Shown here one piece after another: positions 15,849 through 24,737 of a DNA stretch of 64,000 nt. Positions within the stretch are counted from its first letter, which is position 1. Each line of letters opens with the position of its first letter. The DNA is from an uncultured Rhodanobacteraceae bacterium (GTDB lineage: Bacteria; Pseudomonadota; Gammaproteobacteria; Xanthomonadales; SZUA-5): contig CALEZI010000049.1 in the NCBI GenBank assembly GCA_937928755.1, positions 1 to 64,000 of the forward strand, written 5' to 3'. The notes below the pieces were generated by a model. The model saw only the letters and a program-made list of their open reading frames with translations. It ran no database searches and was not told where the DNA came from. The translations under genes and the position numbers were made by a program.

Positions 15849-17978
15849 ATGCCGGCAAAGACATCCGCGCCCATTGTTCCGTCGCTGCCGCAACATTCGA
15901 CAGCGGATGCGCGCAAGGCGCGCGAGTTCCAGCTGACGCTGGCGCGCACCGAATACAACTACATGCGCAGCTATCTGGAGCAGGTGCCGATGTCGGCGGA
16001 TCTGCCCGACGCGGAGAAGTTCAGCCTCGATTTCGAGGCGCAGGTGATCAAGGTGTTCGTCCCGCTGATGGAAAACTTCAAGAGCGCGGTCGCCCACCTG
16101 CTCGAGCGCGAGCTGAGGGACGATCTGCCGACCGACGCACTGCGCGCCGTGGAAGCGGCATTCGAGAAGCTCACCGGCGAGTTCAGCCTGCTGCACCCGG
16201 CGCGCGACGCACGCGATCTGCATGCGTTTCTGGAGAGCCTGGCGGCGCTGCCCAAGGCCTTCGAAGGGCTGCTCAACCTGCCCGCGGATGTCGAGAAGAT
16301 GATCACCGGCCTGGCCGAGGTGTTCAAGGAACTGCTCGCCACCGGCCCGACGGCCTTCCTGAAGTCGACGCTGTTCGACATGCTCAACGAGACCCACGGA
16401 CGCGATTACCTGAAGGCGCAGTCGATCAAGGATTACGAGGATTTGTTCGTGTCGCTGCCGACGCCGCTGATGCTGGCGCTGGAGCGTCAGCCGTGGATGC
16501 CGGCCGAAGGCAAACCCTGCGAGCAGGACTGGTTCTTCGGTCATCTGCAGATCGCCGGCTTCAACACCACCAACCTGCGTGGCGTGGTCGCCGAGCGCAT
16601 GACCGGCAGCCAGGCGGTGGCGCTCGCCGACCTGCAGCAGAAGATGCCGGTCAATGATGCTCTGCTGCAGGGCGTGCTCGGCGACAGTGAGATCACGCTG
16701 GCGCACGCGATCGCCGAGCACCGCCTGTATGTCTGCGACTATTCGATGCTCGAAGGCGCGACCGCCGACTGCTTCCACGGCGAACAGCGTTATCTGGCGG
16801 CGCCGATCGCGCTCTACTACTGGAACCCGACACCGCCGCCGGGTTATCCGCCCGGCGGTGCGCTGCAGCCGATCGCGATCCAGTTGGCGCAGCAGTTCGA
16901 CGCCGAAGCGGCGCCGCTGTACACGCCCAACAACAGCGCCGGCGGCAATGACGCCAACTTGCTCAAGTGGCGCATCGCCAAGTACATCGTCAACGTGGTC
17001 TGCGCGATCCAGCACGAGGCCGTGGCCCATCTCGGCGACTGCCACCTGATCATCGAGCCGATGGTGGTCGCCAGCCACCGGCAACTGTCCGACCAGCATC
17101 CGCTGCTGAAGCTGCTGCTGCCGCACTTCCGCTTCACCATCAACATCAACGACGACGCCATCCACAGCCTGATCATCCCGGGCGGCGTGGTCGCCACCAA
17201 CGTCGGTCCGGCGATCGAATCGACGCGGCAACTGGTGGCGTCGGCGCACGCGGCGTGGCGCTGGGATCAGAACAGTCCGGATCAGGTGTTCGCTGTGCGC
17301 GGCATCGACCGGCTGGCGGTGTTTCCGTTCCGCGACGACACCCTGCTGCTGTGGGCCGCGGTCAAACGCTATGTGTCGGCTTATCTGCGCATCTACTACA
17401 CGAGCGACCAGGACGTGCGCGAGGACAGCGAGTTGCAGGGCTGGATCCATGAGCTGACGTCGCCGCTCTATTGCGGATTCAAGGGGCTCGGCGGCCTGGT
17501 GCCGGCGGCCGACGGCAGCGGACGGCTGGTCATCGACAGTCTCGATTACCTGATCGAGGTGGTCGCGCACATCATCTATCGCGCCGGCCCGCAGCATGCC
17601 TCGGTGAACTACGCGCAGTACCCGCTGATGTCGTACATGCCGAGCGTCGCCGGCACCATCTACCAGGCGCCGCCGACGCGCAGCAGCGTCATCAAGTCGA
17701 TCGACGAGTGCATGGCGTGGTACCCGCCGCTGGATGTCGGGCTGTACACCTTCTCCTTCGAGTTCCTGCTGAGCAGCGTGCAATACGACACCTTCGGCCA
17801 CTTCGAGCACAATCCGCGCGACCCGTATTTCACCGATCCGCGCGTGCAGCCGCTGGTCGCCGACCTGCAGGACGATCTGGCGCTGATCGAGATCGAGATC
17901 CGCAAGCGCAACCAGACCCGGCCGATGCCCTACCCGTTCCAGTTGCCTTCGCACATTCCGAACAGCATCAGTATCTGA
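15849..17978 (+). CDS. lipoxygenase
   Basis: A 709-residue non-heme iron dioxygenase that should add O2 to polyunsaturated fatty acids. The iron-binding helix reads QHEAVAHLGDCHLIIEP with His389, His394 and His399, followed by the family-typical SHRQLSDQHPLLKLLLPH. The second ligand helix QHASVNYAQY gives His583 and Asn587, and the protein ends IPNSISI with the C-terminal isoleucine that ligates iron. The N-terminal 200 residues are helical with no PLAT domain, as in bacterial enzymes. No signal peptide is seen. It is a single gene, followed by an inverted repeat. Bacteria rarely make its usual substrates, so it may act on host or environmental lipids. Confidence 0.94.
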   Translation: MPAKTSAPIVPSLPQHSTADARKAREFQLTLARTEYNYMRSYLEQVPMSADLPDAEKFSLDFEAQVIKVFVPLMENFKSAVAHLLERELRDDLPTDALRAVEAAFEKLTGEFSLLHPARDARDLHAFLESLAALPKAFEGLLNLPADVEKMITGLAEVFKELLATGPTAFLKSTLFDMLNETHGRDYLKAQSIKDYEDLFVSLPTPLMLALERQPWMPAEGKPCEQDWFFGHLQIAGFNTTNLRGVVAERMTGSQAVALADLQQKMPVNDALLQGVLGDSEITLAHAIAEHRLYVCDYSMLEGATADCFHGEQRYLAAPIALYYWNPTPPPGYPPGGALQPIAIQLAQQFDAEAAPLYTPNNSAGGNDANLLKWRIAKYIVNVVCAIQHEAVAHLGDCHLIIEPMVVASHRQLSDQHPLLKLLLPHFRFTININDDAIHSLIIPGGVVATNVGPAIESTRQLVASAHAAWRWDQNSPDQVFAVRGIDRLAVFPFRDDTLLLWAAVKRYVSAYLRIYYTSDQDVREDSELQGWIHELTSPLYCGFKGLGGLVPAADGSGRLVIDSLDYLIEVVAHIIYRAGPQHASVNYAQYPLMSYMPSVAGTIYQAPPTRSSVIKSIDECMAWYPPLDVGLYTFSFEFLLSSVQYDTFGHFEHNPRDPYFTDPRVQPLVADLQDDLALIEIEIRKRNQTRPMPYPFQLPSHIPNSISI

Positions 17979-18017
17979 ACGCTGCGTAATCCGGTGACGC
18001 GAAACCGCAGGTCGGCC

Positions 18018-18080
18018 GTGGGAGCGACCTTGTGTCGCGAGCTCTGACAGTCACAGCTCGCGACACAAGGTCGCTCCCAC
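18018..18080. repeat. REP-like inverted repeat, GTGGGAGCG family
   Basis: Perfect 26-bp arms at 18018-18043 and 18055-18080, beginning GTGGGAGCGACCTTGTGTCG, separated by 11 bases. Similar GTGGGAGCG palindromes are common between genes in Xanthomonadales and pseudomonads. It sits between two convergent genes and may serve as a bidirectional terminator. A relative is at 34590-34641. Confidence 0.85.
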
Positions 18081-18114
18081 AGGGTTCGAGGCCCACGCCG
18101 CCCTCGCAGGCGAC

Positions 18115-21100
18115 TCAATACCGGCAATAACGATTGCGACCGCTGCGCTTGGCCTGATACAGCGCCTGGTCGGCCTGGGTGATCAACAGATCGGGGGTGG
18201 CCTGCTCGCTCACCCGCAGCGTGCAGACGCCGATGCTGATGCTGACATTGGCGCCGACCGGCGACACCGCGTGCGGCATTGCCATTCCAGCAACGGCGGC
18301 AAGGCACTGCTCGGCGATCCGGGTCGCGGCGACATCGTCGGTATCCGGCAGCAGCACGGCGAACTCCTCGCCGCCGTAACGCGCCACCAGATCGTTCGGG
18401 CGGCTGGCCACCTGCTGCAGCGTCTGCGCCACGGCGCGGATGCAGCGGTCGCCATCGTGGTGGCCGTAATGGTCGTTGAACAGCTTGAAGTGGTCGATGT
18501 CGATCATCATCAGCGTCAACGGCGCTCCGCTGCGTTGGCAACGTTGCCACTCGGCGCTGAGGCGCTCGTCGAAACTGCGCCGGTTGGCGATGCCGGTGAG
18601 CCCGTCCTTCATGCTCATCTGGCGCAATTCCTCGGTGCGCGCCTGCACCTTGCGCTCGAGGCTCTCGATCAGTTGTGCATTCACCAGCGAAATGGCCGCC
18701 TGCGTGCTCAGCAGTTCCAGCGTCTTCTGGTGCTTGTTGGTGAATGCGTTCTCGGTCAGGTTGTTTTCCAGGTAGACCACCGCCACCAGCCTGCCCTGGC
18801 TCACCACCGGCAGACACATCACCGAGCGCGGCCGGCGCTCGTCGAGATAACGACTCTGACCGAAGCGCTCATCGCCGGCGGGGTCATTGACCACCAGCGC
18901 GCTGCGGGCCAGTTGCACGTACTCGATCAGTCCGCTCGGCAGCGGCGGATGCTCGTCCTTGCGGGTATCGGCCAGGCGCCGGCCGATCCGGCTGCAATCG
19001 ATCAGGCGACCGCCGCTCAGGCGTCCCAGCACCTCGACCACCAGTTCGTCGCTCTCCTCGTCGACCACCACGATGGCGCCGAATTCGGCGCCGGCGTTCT
19101 CCAGCAGCACGCCCAGCATGCGCTGCAACAGCGCCTCGAGATGAATTTCCTGGGCCAGCAACTGGCTCGCCTTGAGCAGGGACTGCAGGTCGAGAAAGCC
19201 CGCTTGTTCCGAACCCTGGCGATAACTGCTGGCCTGATCGAGCGACGAATAGCGCAATTCGATGGACCGGAACGGAATATGCGGCCAACGCGCCTCGATC
19301 TGCCGACACTTGGCGGCTGCGCCCCAGCGGCGGTAATGGAAATAGGCCTCGCGAATGAAATTGCTCGACAACTGCTTCTGCGCCTGGGCCTCCCAGAACA
19401 ACGCATACAACTCGTTGCACAGCGCCTCGTGATGGGCAAAACCGGATTGCGTGGCGGCGTCGATCGCTTGCGCGTAGAGCTCCATTGCGGCGCGCTCATC
19501 GCCGCGCGCACGCGCCAACTCGGCGGAAATCAGCAACGCCTTGTGGCGAAAGTTGGCCGGACAGTGTTCGGCCCAGGTGTTGAAGCGATCGAGCTGCTTC
19601 TCGGCGTCGGCCAATGCCGCCTGCTGGCCATCGGCATCGACGAAACCCGGTTTGAGCAGGCCGAGCGCGCTGAACAAGGTGGCCTCGACCATCGTCGGGC
19701 TATCCGGCAGGAACATGCCGATCATGCCCAGGCGCGCCGCGCAGGCCCGCCACTGCTCGCGGTCGTCGAGCAGATAGGCGTGGCGCATCATGGCCGCGCT
19801 GTAGAACGCAAGCACGATCGACGGCGTCTCGCCGGCCTGCGCGAAGTACCCGCCGACGTCGCACTCGGGCGTGTCGAAAAAACGCACGTCGGGCACCTTG
19901 TCGAGCAGCGCCAACGCGCCTTGCAGCACGCCGAAACGCAACATCGCCTCGATGCTCGGCTGATGACTGCGCTTGAGGTACGCCAGTCCCTGTTCGCACT
20001 CGACGACCAGCTCGGCCAGCGGCGTGCCCATCAGGAAGCGGGTCACCGAACGCAGCAATGCGCAGAAACCGGCTGACAGCGGATTGATGCCCGACAGGCC
20101 GAATTCCAGGCCCTTTTCCAGATTCGGCAGGGTGTTCGCCAGTGGCTCGCACCAGTGCTGATAGAACGGCGAAAAATACTGGTACACGGTCAGCCGGAAA
20201 TACTGGTTGCTGCGCTGCTCGGCCAGGGTCAACGCCAGCTTGCCCATCGCATAGCAGTCCGGGTACGGACGGCGCATGGCGCTCATCGCGGTGACATAGG
20301 CCACATAGCCGACGCAACCGAGATCTCCCTGGCCGTGGCGCAACGTGGTCTGCACCATGCGGCAGGCGTCGAGCACGAAGCCGCCGAAACGACCGCTCTG
20401 ATAGGTCGAATACGACAGCGCGAAATAGGCCTGCATCGCCAGCAGGTGCTCGGCCTGAAGCATCGGCGCTTGCGCCAGCAACTGTTCGTTGCTGCGCTGC
20501 GCCAGCAGCCGTTCGGTTTCCGCGAACTCGTCGGGAAAACGCGTTTTGGCTTCTTCCTCGGTCTCGGGAAAATCCTGGCCGAGCAAGGCCAACGCGTCGC
20601 GCAACACCGGGAACGAGTCGCCAAAGCGACCCTGGATATGAAACTGGTCGACCCGCACCAGGCACAATCTGACCTTGGCGATCGCGCTCGGCGCCGCGCC
20701 AATGGCTTGCGTCAGCAGCGCTTCGGCTGACTCGAAATCGCCCGCAAGGTATTGCGCTTCGGCGAGCTCCCGGTACAGCGCGAGCGTCTCGGACGGACAC
20801 GCGAGCCAGGCGTCTGGCGGCAGCAGGGCGATGCCCTTGCCGAGCAGTTCGACGGCCACCGCGAAGGCTGAGGACGCCTTCGCGCGCTCGCCGCCGCGAA
20901 GATTGAGTCGCAGCAATTGCGCGCGCTCGGCCGGATCGTCGATGAGACCGATTCCTGCGTTGAGCGAATCGAGGATGATGAACAGCCGCTCGTCGAGGTC
21001 GTCGCTGCTGCTGGCCGCCAGCAGCCGGCGGCCACAGCGCAAGCGCAACGCAGGGCGCTCCGCCTCCGGCGTGAGCTCATGCGCGGCCTGCTGCACGCGA

Positions 21101-23136
21101 TCGTGCAGAAAGCGGTAACGGGCGCCCTGCAATTGCTGCGGGCTGTGCTCGAACTTGTAGTCCTCGTTGAGCGGAACCACCAGATTCGCCTGCAATGCCG
21201 GCCGCAACACGGCGGCGGTTGCCGGCGCGTCGCGTTCACTGACGGTCATCAGTTGCGCGTGGTCGAAACCGTCGCCGAGGTGCGCCGCCAGGGCCAGCAT
21301 TTCGCGCGTCGATGGGTCCAGCTCAGCCAGCTTCTGCAGCATCAGCCCGACCACGTTGTCGGTCATGCTGCGTTGGCGGATCTGCGTCAGGTCCCATTGC
21401 CAGACGCCGGACTTGCGCAGGTAGCGGATATCCCCCTTGTCGTGCAGATTGCGCAGGAACTGACCCAGGAAGAACGGATTGCCTGCCGTCTTTTCCATGC
21501 ACAGGGTCGCCAGCGGCGCTGCCGTTTCCGGGGCGCAATGCAGGGTGTCGGCGACCAGCCGGACGACCTGCTCCTGATCCAGCGGCTTCAGTTTCAGGTT
21601 CTCGACCTGCCCCTGAGCCGCAGCGATCGAGGCAATCGTCAGGCTCAGCGGATCGCCGGCGCTGACCTCGTTGTCGCGATAGGCGCCGACGATCAACGCA
21701 CTGCAATCGTGACCGTTGCGAACCAGGTGTTCGATCAGGCGCAGGGTCTGCACGTCGGCCCACTGCAGGTCATCGAGAAACACCAGCAGCGGGTGTCCCT
21801 GCGCCGACAGCGCGCAAACGAACTGCGCAAAAGCGATATGGAAGCGCTGCTCGCTTTCGGCTGCAGGCAAACTCGGCAGCGACGGCGGCGAACCGATCAG
21901 CGCCGCCAGTTCCGGAATCAGTTCGACCAGCGCTGCCGCATTTGCGCCGAGCGACGCCTGCAGTCGCGACTTCCAGTACAGACGCCGTTCGGAGCCCTCG
22001 ACCGCCAGTTGCCGGATCAGCAACTGGAAAGCCTGGATCATCGCCGCAAACGGCTGGTTGCGGCTGTACTGATCGCATTTTCCGCGCACGAAATAGCCAC
22101 GCCGGGCGAGCACCGGACGGTGCAGCTCGCTGACCAGCGCGGTCTTGCCGATGCCGGAATAACCACTGATCAGCAGGAGTTCGACTGCCCCGACGCTGGT
22201 CCGTTCGAACGCTTCGAGGATGGCGGCGCACTCGGCTTCGCGGCCGTACATCCGTTGCGCCACACAAAAGCGTTCGGGCACATCGGCACTGCCGAGCTCA
22301 ATGCCCTCGATACGCCGGTACAGGCGCCAGCGCTCGGCGCAGGCTTCAAGATCCTGCAGCAGGCCGAAACTGCTCTGGTAGCGGTCGTCGGGCCGTTTGG
22401 CCAGCAGGCGCTGGACCAGTTCCGAAACCGGCTGCGGGATCGCATCATCGAGCTCGTGCAGCGGCGTCGGCACCGTCGCGATCTGCGCGTGCAGCAAGGT
22501 CATCGGGTCGCCCGACTGGAATGGCTTGCGGCCGGAGAACAACTCGTAAAACGTTGCGCCGAGCGAGTAGAAATCGCTGCGATAGTCGATGCCGAGGTTG
22601 GTGCGACCGGTCTGTTCCGGCGACATGTAGTCCAGCGTGCCGCGCAGGTAGATGTCCTGTCCATGGCGCTGCTCATGATCCAGCCACGTCGACAGGCCGA
22701 AATCGCACAGTTTGAGCGCCAGCGTTGTCGGGTCGACGAGCACATTCTTCGGCGCAACGTCGCCGTGGATCAGGCCGTGCTGGTGCACCGCGCTGAGTGC
22801 CTTGGCGAGGCGGATCGCCAGGATCAGCTGATCGCTGAAGTCCAGGGTCTGGCGCGCGATCAACTGCGCCAGATTGGTTGATGCGAAAGCCTCCAGCACC
22901 AGCACCGAACTGCGCCCGACCTGCTCGAGCGACCGCGCCTTGATCACGAACGGCGAATCGATCGAGCGCAGCACCGCAAACTCGTGGCGCCAGCGCGCGC
23001 TCACCTCGGGAGCCGGCCGGCTGCTGTCCAGGTACTTGAGCACGACGCGCTCGCCGCCAGCGGCATTGGCCGTGGCGACGACAGTCTCGCCCACGGCATA
23101 AATCACCTGGTTGACGGTGTATCCGGCCAGTTGCAC
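18115..23136 (-). CDS. Ser/Thr kinase-like / AAA ATPase / GAF / diguanylate cyclase multidomain protein
   Basis: A 1673-residue signalling protein. Residues 1-270 are a kinase-like domain (Lys34 in VVLKY, catalytic loop HGDVAPKN with Asp126, DFG 145-147). Then comes a predicted-ATPase domain with Walker A GYSGIGKT at 325-332 and Walker B LLVFLDDLQWAD, a long helical-repeat region (about 680-1250), a GAF domain (about 1300-1450), and a GGDEF domain with GGEEF at 1588-1592 preceded by the inhibitory RPND site. The order is that of the trifunctional kinase/ATPase/histidine-kinase family, but with a cyclase output. The start is GTG at 23136: AGGGGG lies six bases before it and the kinase begins at once. 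It is divergent from the GNAT gene. Confidence 0.9.
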   Translation of the reverse strand: MQLAGYTVNQVIYAVGETVVATANAAGGERVVLKYLDSSRPAPEVSARWRHEFAVLRSIDSPFVIKARSLEQVGRSSVLVLEAFASTNLAQLIARQTLDFSDQLILAIRLAKALSAVHQHGLIHGDVAPKNVLVDPTTLALKLCDFGLSTWLDHEQRHGQDIYLRGTLDYMSPEQTGRTNLGIDYRSDFYSLGATFYELFSGRKPFQSGDPMTLLHAQIATVPTPLHELDDAIPQPVSELVQRLLAKRPDDRYQSSFGLLQDLEACAERWRLYRRIEGIELGSADVPERFCVAQRMYGREAECAAILEAFERTSVGAVELLLISGYSGIGKTALVSELHRPVLARRGYFVRGKCDQYSRNQPFAAMIQAFQLLIRQLAVEGSERRLYWKSRLQASLGANAAALVELIPELAALIGSPPSLPSLPAAESEQRFHIAFAQFVCALSAQGHPLLVFLDDLQWADVQTLRLIEHLVRNGHDCSALIVGAYRDNEVSAGDPLSLTIASIAAAQGQVENLKLKPLDQEQVVRLVADTLHCAPETAAPLATLCMEKTAGNPFFLGQFLRNLHDKGDIRYLRKSGVWQWDLTQIRQRSMTDNVVGLMLQKLAELDPSTREMLALAAHLGDGFDHAQLMTVSERDAPATAAVLRPALQANLVVPLNEDYKFEHSPQQLQGARYRFLHDRVQQAAHELTPEAERPALRLRCGRRLLAASSSDDLDERLFIILDSLNAGIGLIDDPAERAQLLRLNLRGGERAKASSAFAVAVELLGKGIALLPPDAWLACPSETLALYRELAEAQYLAGDFESAEALLTQAIGAAPSAIAKVRLCLVRVDQFHIQGRFGDSFPVLRDALALLGQDFPETEEEAKTRFPDEFAETERLLAQRSNEQLLAQAPMLQAEHLLAMQAYFALSYSTYQSGRFGGFVLDACRMVQTTLRHGQGDLGCVGYVAYVTAMSAMRRPYPDCYAMGKLALTLAEQRSNQYFRLTVYQYFSPFYQHWCEPLANTLPNLEKGLEFGLSGINPLSAGFCALLRSVTRFLMGTPLAELVVECEQGLAYLKRSHQPSIEAMLRFGVLQGALALLDKVPDVRFFDTPECDVGGYFAQAGETPSIVLAFYSAAMMRHAYLLDDREQWRACAARLGMIGMFLPDSPTMVEATLFSALGLLKPGFVDADGQQAALADAEKQLDRFNTWAEHCPANFRHKALLISAELARARGDERAAMELYAQAIDAATQSGFAHHEALCNELYALFWEAQAQKQLSSNFIREAYFHYRRWGAAAKCRQIEARWPHIPFRSIELRYSSLDQASSYRQGSEQAGFLDLQSLLKASQLLAQEIHLEALLQRMLGVLLENAGAEFGAIVVVDEESDELVVEVLGRLSGGRLIDCSRIGRRLADTRKDEHPPLPSGLIEYVQLARSALVVNDPAGDERFGQSRYLDERRPRSVMCLPVVSQGRLVAVVYLENNLTENAFTNKHQKTLELLSTQAAISLVNAQLIESLERKVQARTEELRQMSMKDGLTGIANRRSFDERLSAEWQRCQRSGAPLTLMMIDIDHFKLFNDHYGHHDGDRCIRAVAQTLQQVASRPNDLVARYGGEEFAVLLPDTDDVAATRIAEQCLAAVAGMAMPHAVSPVGANVSISIGVCTLRVSEQATPDLLITQADQALYQAKRSGRNRYCRY

Positions 23137-23303
23137 TGATTGCCCCCTGCAGACCACGGACCCGCCGCGCCGATCCCCATCGGCTGCGGGAATGCGGCCT
23201 ATTCTGGACGCAAACTCGGCCAAGGTGCGGGACGGCTGCGTGCACATCGATCGCCTGCGCTCGGCTATCGTCCGCGCCTCTGCCGTTCCACCGGGTTCCC
23301 TGG

Positions 23304-23762
23304 ATGATCCACATTCGCCAAGCAGCGCTGGACGACCTCGACGCGCTGGCGCCGCTGTTCGATGGTTACCGCCAGTTCTATCGCCAACCCACCGACATCG
23401 CGGCCGGCCGAGCCTTCCTGGCGGCACGCCTGGGTCAGCGCGAGTCGGTCATCCTGCTGGCAGCGATGGCTGACCGGCCAGCCGGTTTCTGCCAGTTGTA
23501 TCCGATCTTCTCGTCGGTCTCGATGCGTCGCGCGTGGCTGCTGAACGATTTGTTCGTCGATCCGAACGCGCGCGGACACGGCGTCGGCGAAGCCTTGCTC
23601 GACGCCGCGGCCGCCCATGGACGCGACAGCGGCGCCGCCTGGCTGATGCTGCAGACGGCGCACGACAATGCTTCGGCGCAGCGGCTGTACGCGCGCGCCG
23701 GCTGGCAACGCGAGCACGCGTTCTACACCTACAACCTGGATCTTTCCGGAAACCCGCTCTGA
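23304..23762 (+). CDS. GNAT family N-acetyltransferase
   Basis: A 152-residue protein with the GNAT fold: N-terminal IRQAALDDLDALAPLFDGY, the beta-4 strand LNDLFVDPNARGHGVGEALL (acetyl-CoA pyrophosphate loop RGHGVG), and the C-terminal NASAQRLYARAGW. It should transfer an acetyl group from acetyl-CoA to an amine; the substrate is unknown. The start at 23304 is family-typical, without a clear ribosome site. It is divergent from the large kinase/GGDEF gene, with 167 bases between starts, and converges on the secreted-protein gene. Confidence 0.92.
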   Translation: MIHIRQAALDDLDALAPLFDGYRQFYRQPTDIAAGRAFLAARLGQRESVILLAAMADRPAGFCQLYPIFSSVSMRRAWLLNDLFVDPNARGHGVGEALLDAAAAHGRDSGAAWLMLQTAHDNASAQRLYARAGWQREHAFYTYNLDLSGNPL

Positions 23763-23811
23763 GTGATCGACGCGCGGCCGCACGATCGCCAACCGTACTG
23801 GTGTCCGCCGC

Positions 23812-24516
23812 TCATTCGAAGCCGTCGCTGAAGAACTCGTCCGGGCGGTAGGCGTAGACATCGTCGACGAACCAACTGCTGCCGCTGGCCGTACTGCTGT
23901 CGCTGCCGAACCACAGCGACCCCACTCCGGCCGTGGTCAGCCCATGTGCGCGATCGGCGGCGATGCGCACGCCATTCAGATAGATGTCGTAGCGCCCGGA
24001 GGCCATACGGAAGCGCAGTTCGAACACCAGCGTGGCACCGGCGCTGTAGTTGCCGATCGCTGCCGAAATCGGCGACGCCGCATCGGCGATCGCGATAGTG
24101 CCGCCGCTGCCGAGGCGCAGCGTTGCATAGTCGTTGGCGGCGCCGTCGCGCTCGCGCACATTGATGAGGAAGTTGTCGAGTTGCGCGGGCTTGAGCACGA
24201 ATCCGATGCGGACCTCGCCCGCCGACACTTGTTCGTCATCGAGGAATCCGAACACCACGAAGCGGGCGGAGCCGCTGGCGATCGGGGTGATCCGCAGCGA
24301 GGGCGACGGCAGCACGCCGGCCGGCATCACGAAGGCCTGCAACTGGCTGGCGATCGAAACCGGCTGGCCCGCGGTCGCGCCGCCGGTGCCGATCTGCGCA
24401 TTCAGGGTCTGGTCGTTGAATGGCGCCGCCAGCAGGATGATGTCGGCGGTGCTGCCGGCATGCAGGTGCGTGGCAAACACGAGCATCAGCGCAGGCAGGA
24501 TAGGGGACAGCTTCAA
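23812..24516 (-). CDS. secreted protein of unknown function with C-terminal FSDGFE
   Basis: A 234-residue exported protein. A TTG start at 24516 is preferred: GGAG lies seven bases upstream, and it yields a compact signal peptide (MKLSPILPALMLVFATHLHA). The mature part is beta-rich with a LamG-like feel (FELRFRMASGRYDIYLNGVRIA ... GVGSLWFGSDSS), probably a carbohydrate- or surface-binding fold. It ends DEFFSDGFE, a tail typical of many secreted proteins in Dokdonella/Lysobacter-like bacteria. No catalytic motif is seen. If only ATG is allowed, the frame starts at 24636 and loses the signal peptide. Confidence 0.75.
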   Translation of the reverse strand: MKLSPILPALMLVFATHLHAGSTADIILLAAPFNDQTLNAQIGTGGATAGQPVSIASQLQAFVMPAGVLPSPSLRITPIASGSARFVVFGFLDDEQVSAGEVRIGFVLKPAQLDNFLINVRERDGAANDYATLRLGSGGTIAIADAASPISAAIGNYSAGATLVFELRFRMASGRYDIYLNGVRIAADRAHGLTTAGVGSLWFGSDSSTASGSSWFVDDVYAYRPDEFFSDGFE

Positions 24517-24737
24517 GGCACGACTCCGGTCCGGTGGGGAGATCCACGGTTCGCGGACAGTGTCGCGGCGGACATCGGGAGAGTGTTTCAGGGAAGCTCC
24601 GCGGACGCTCAGCAAATGCTCAAGGCGCGCAGCCAACCGCCGCGGAACTTGTCAGTAAACCGTCAAGCCATTGATTTTGAAAGGCCGAGTTGCCGGCCTC
24701 CCTGCGGATGCTGGCGAACCCGGCAAGACAACTGCGA

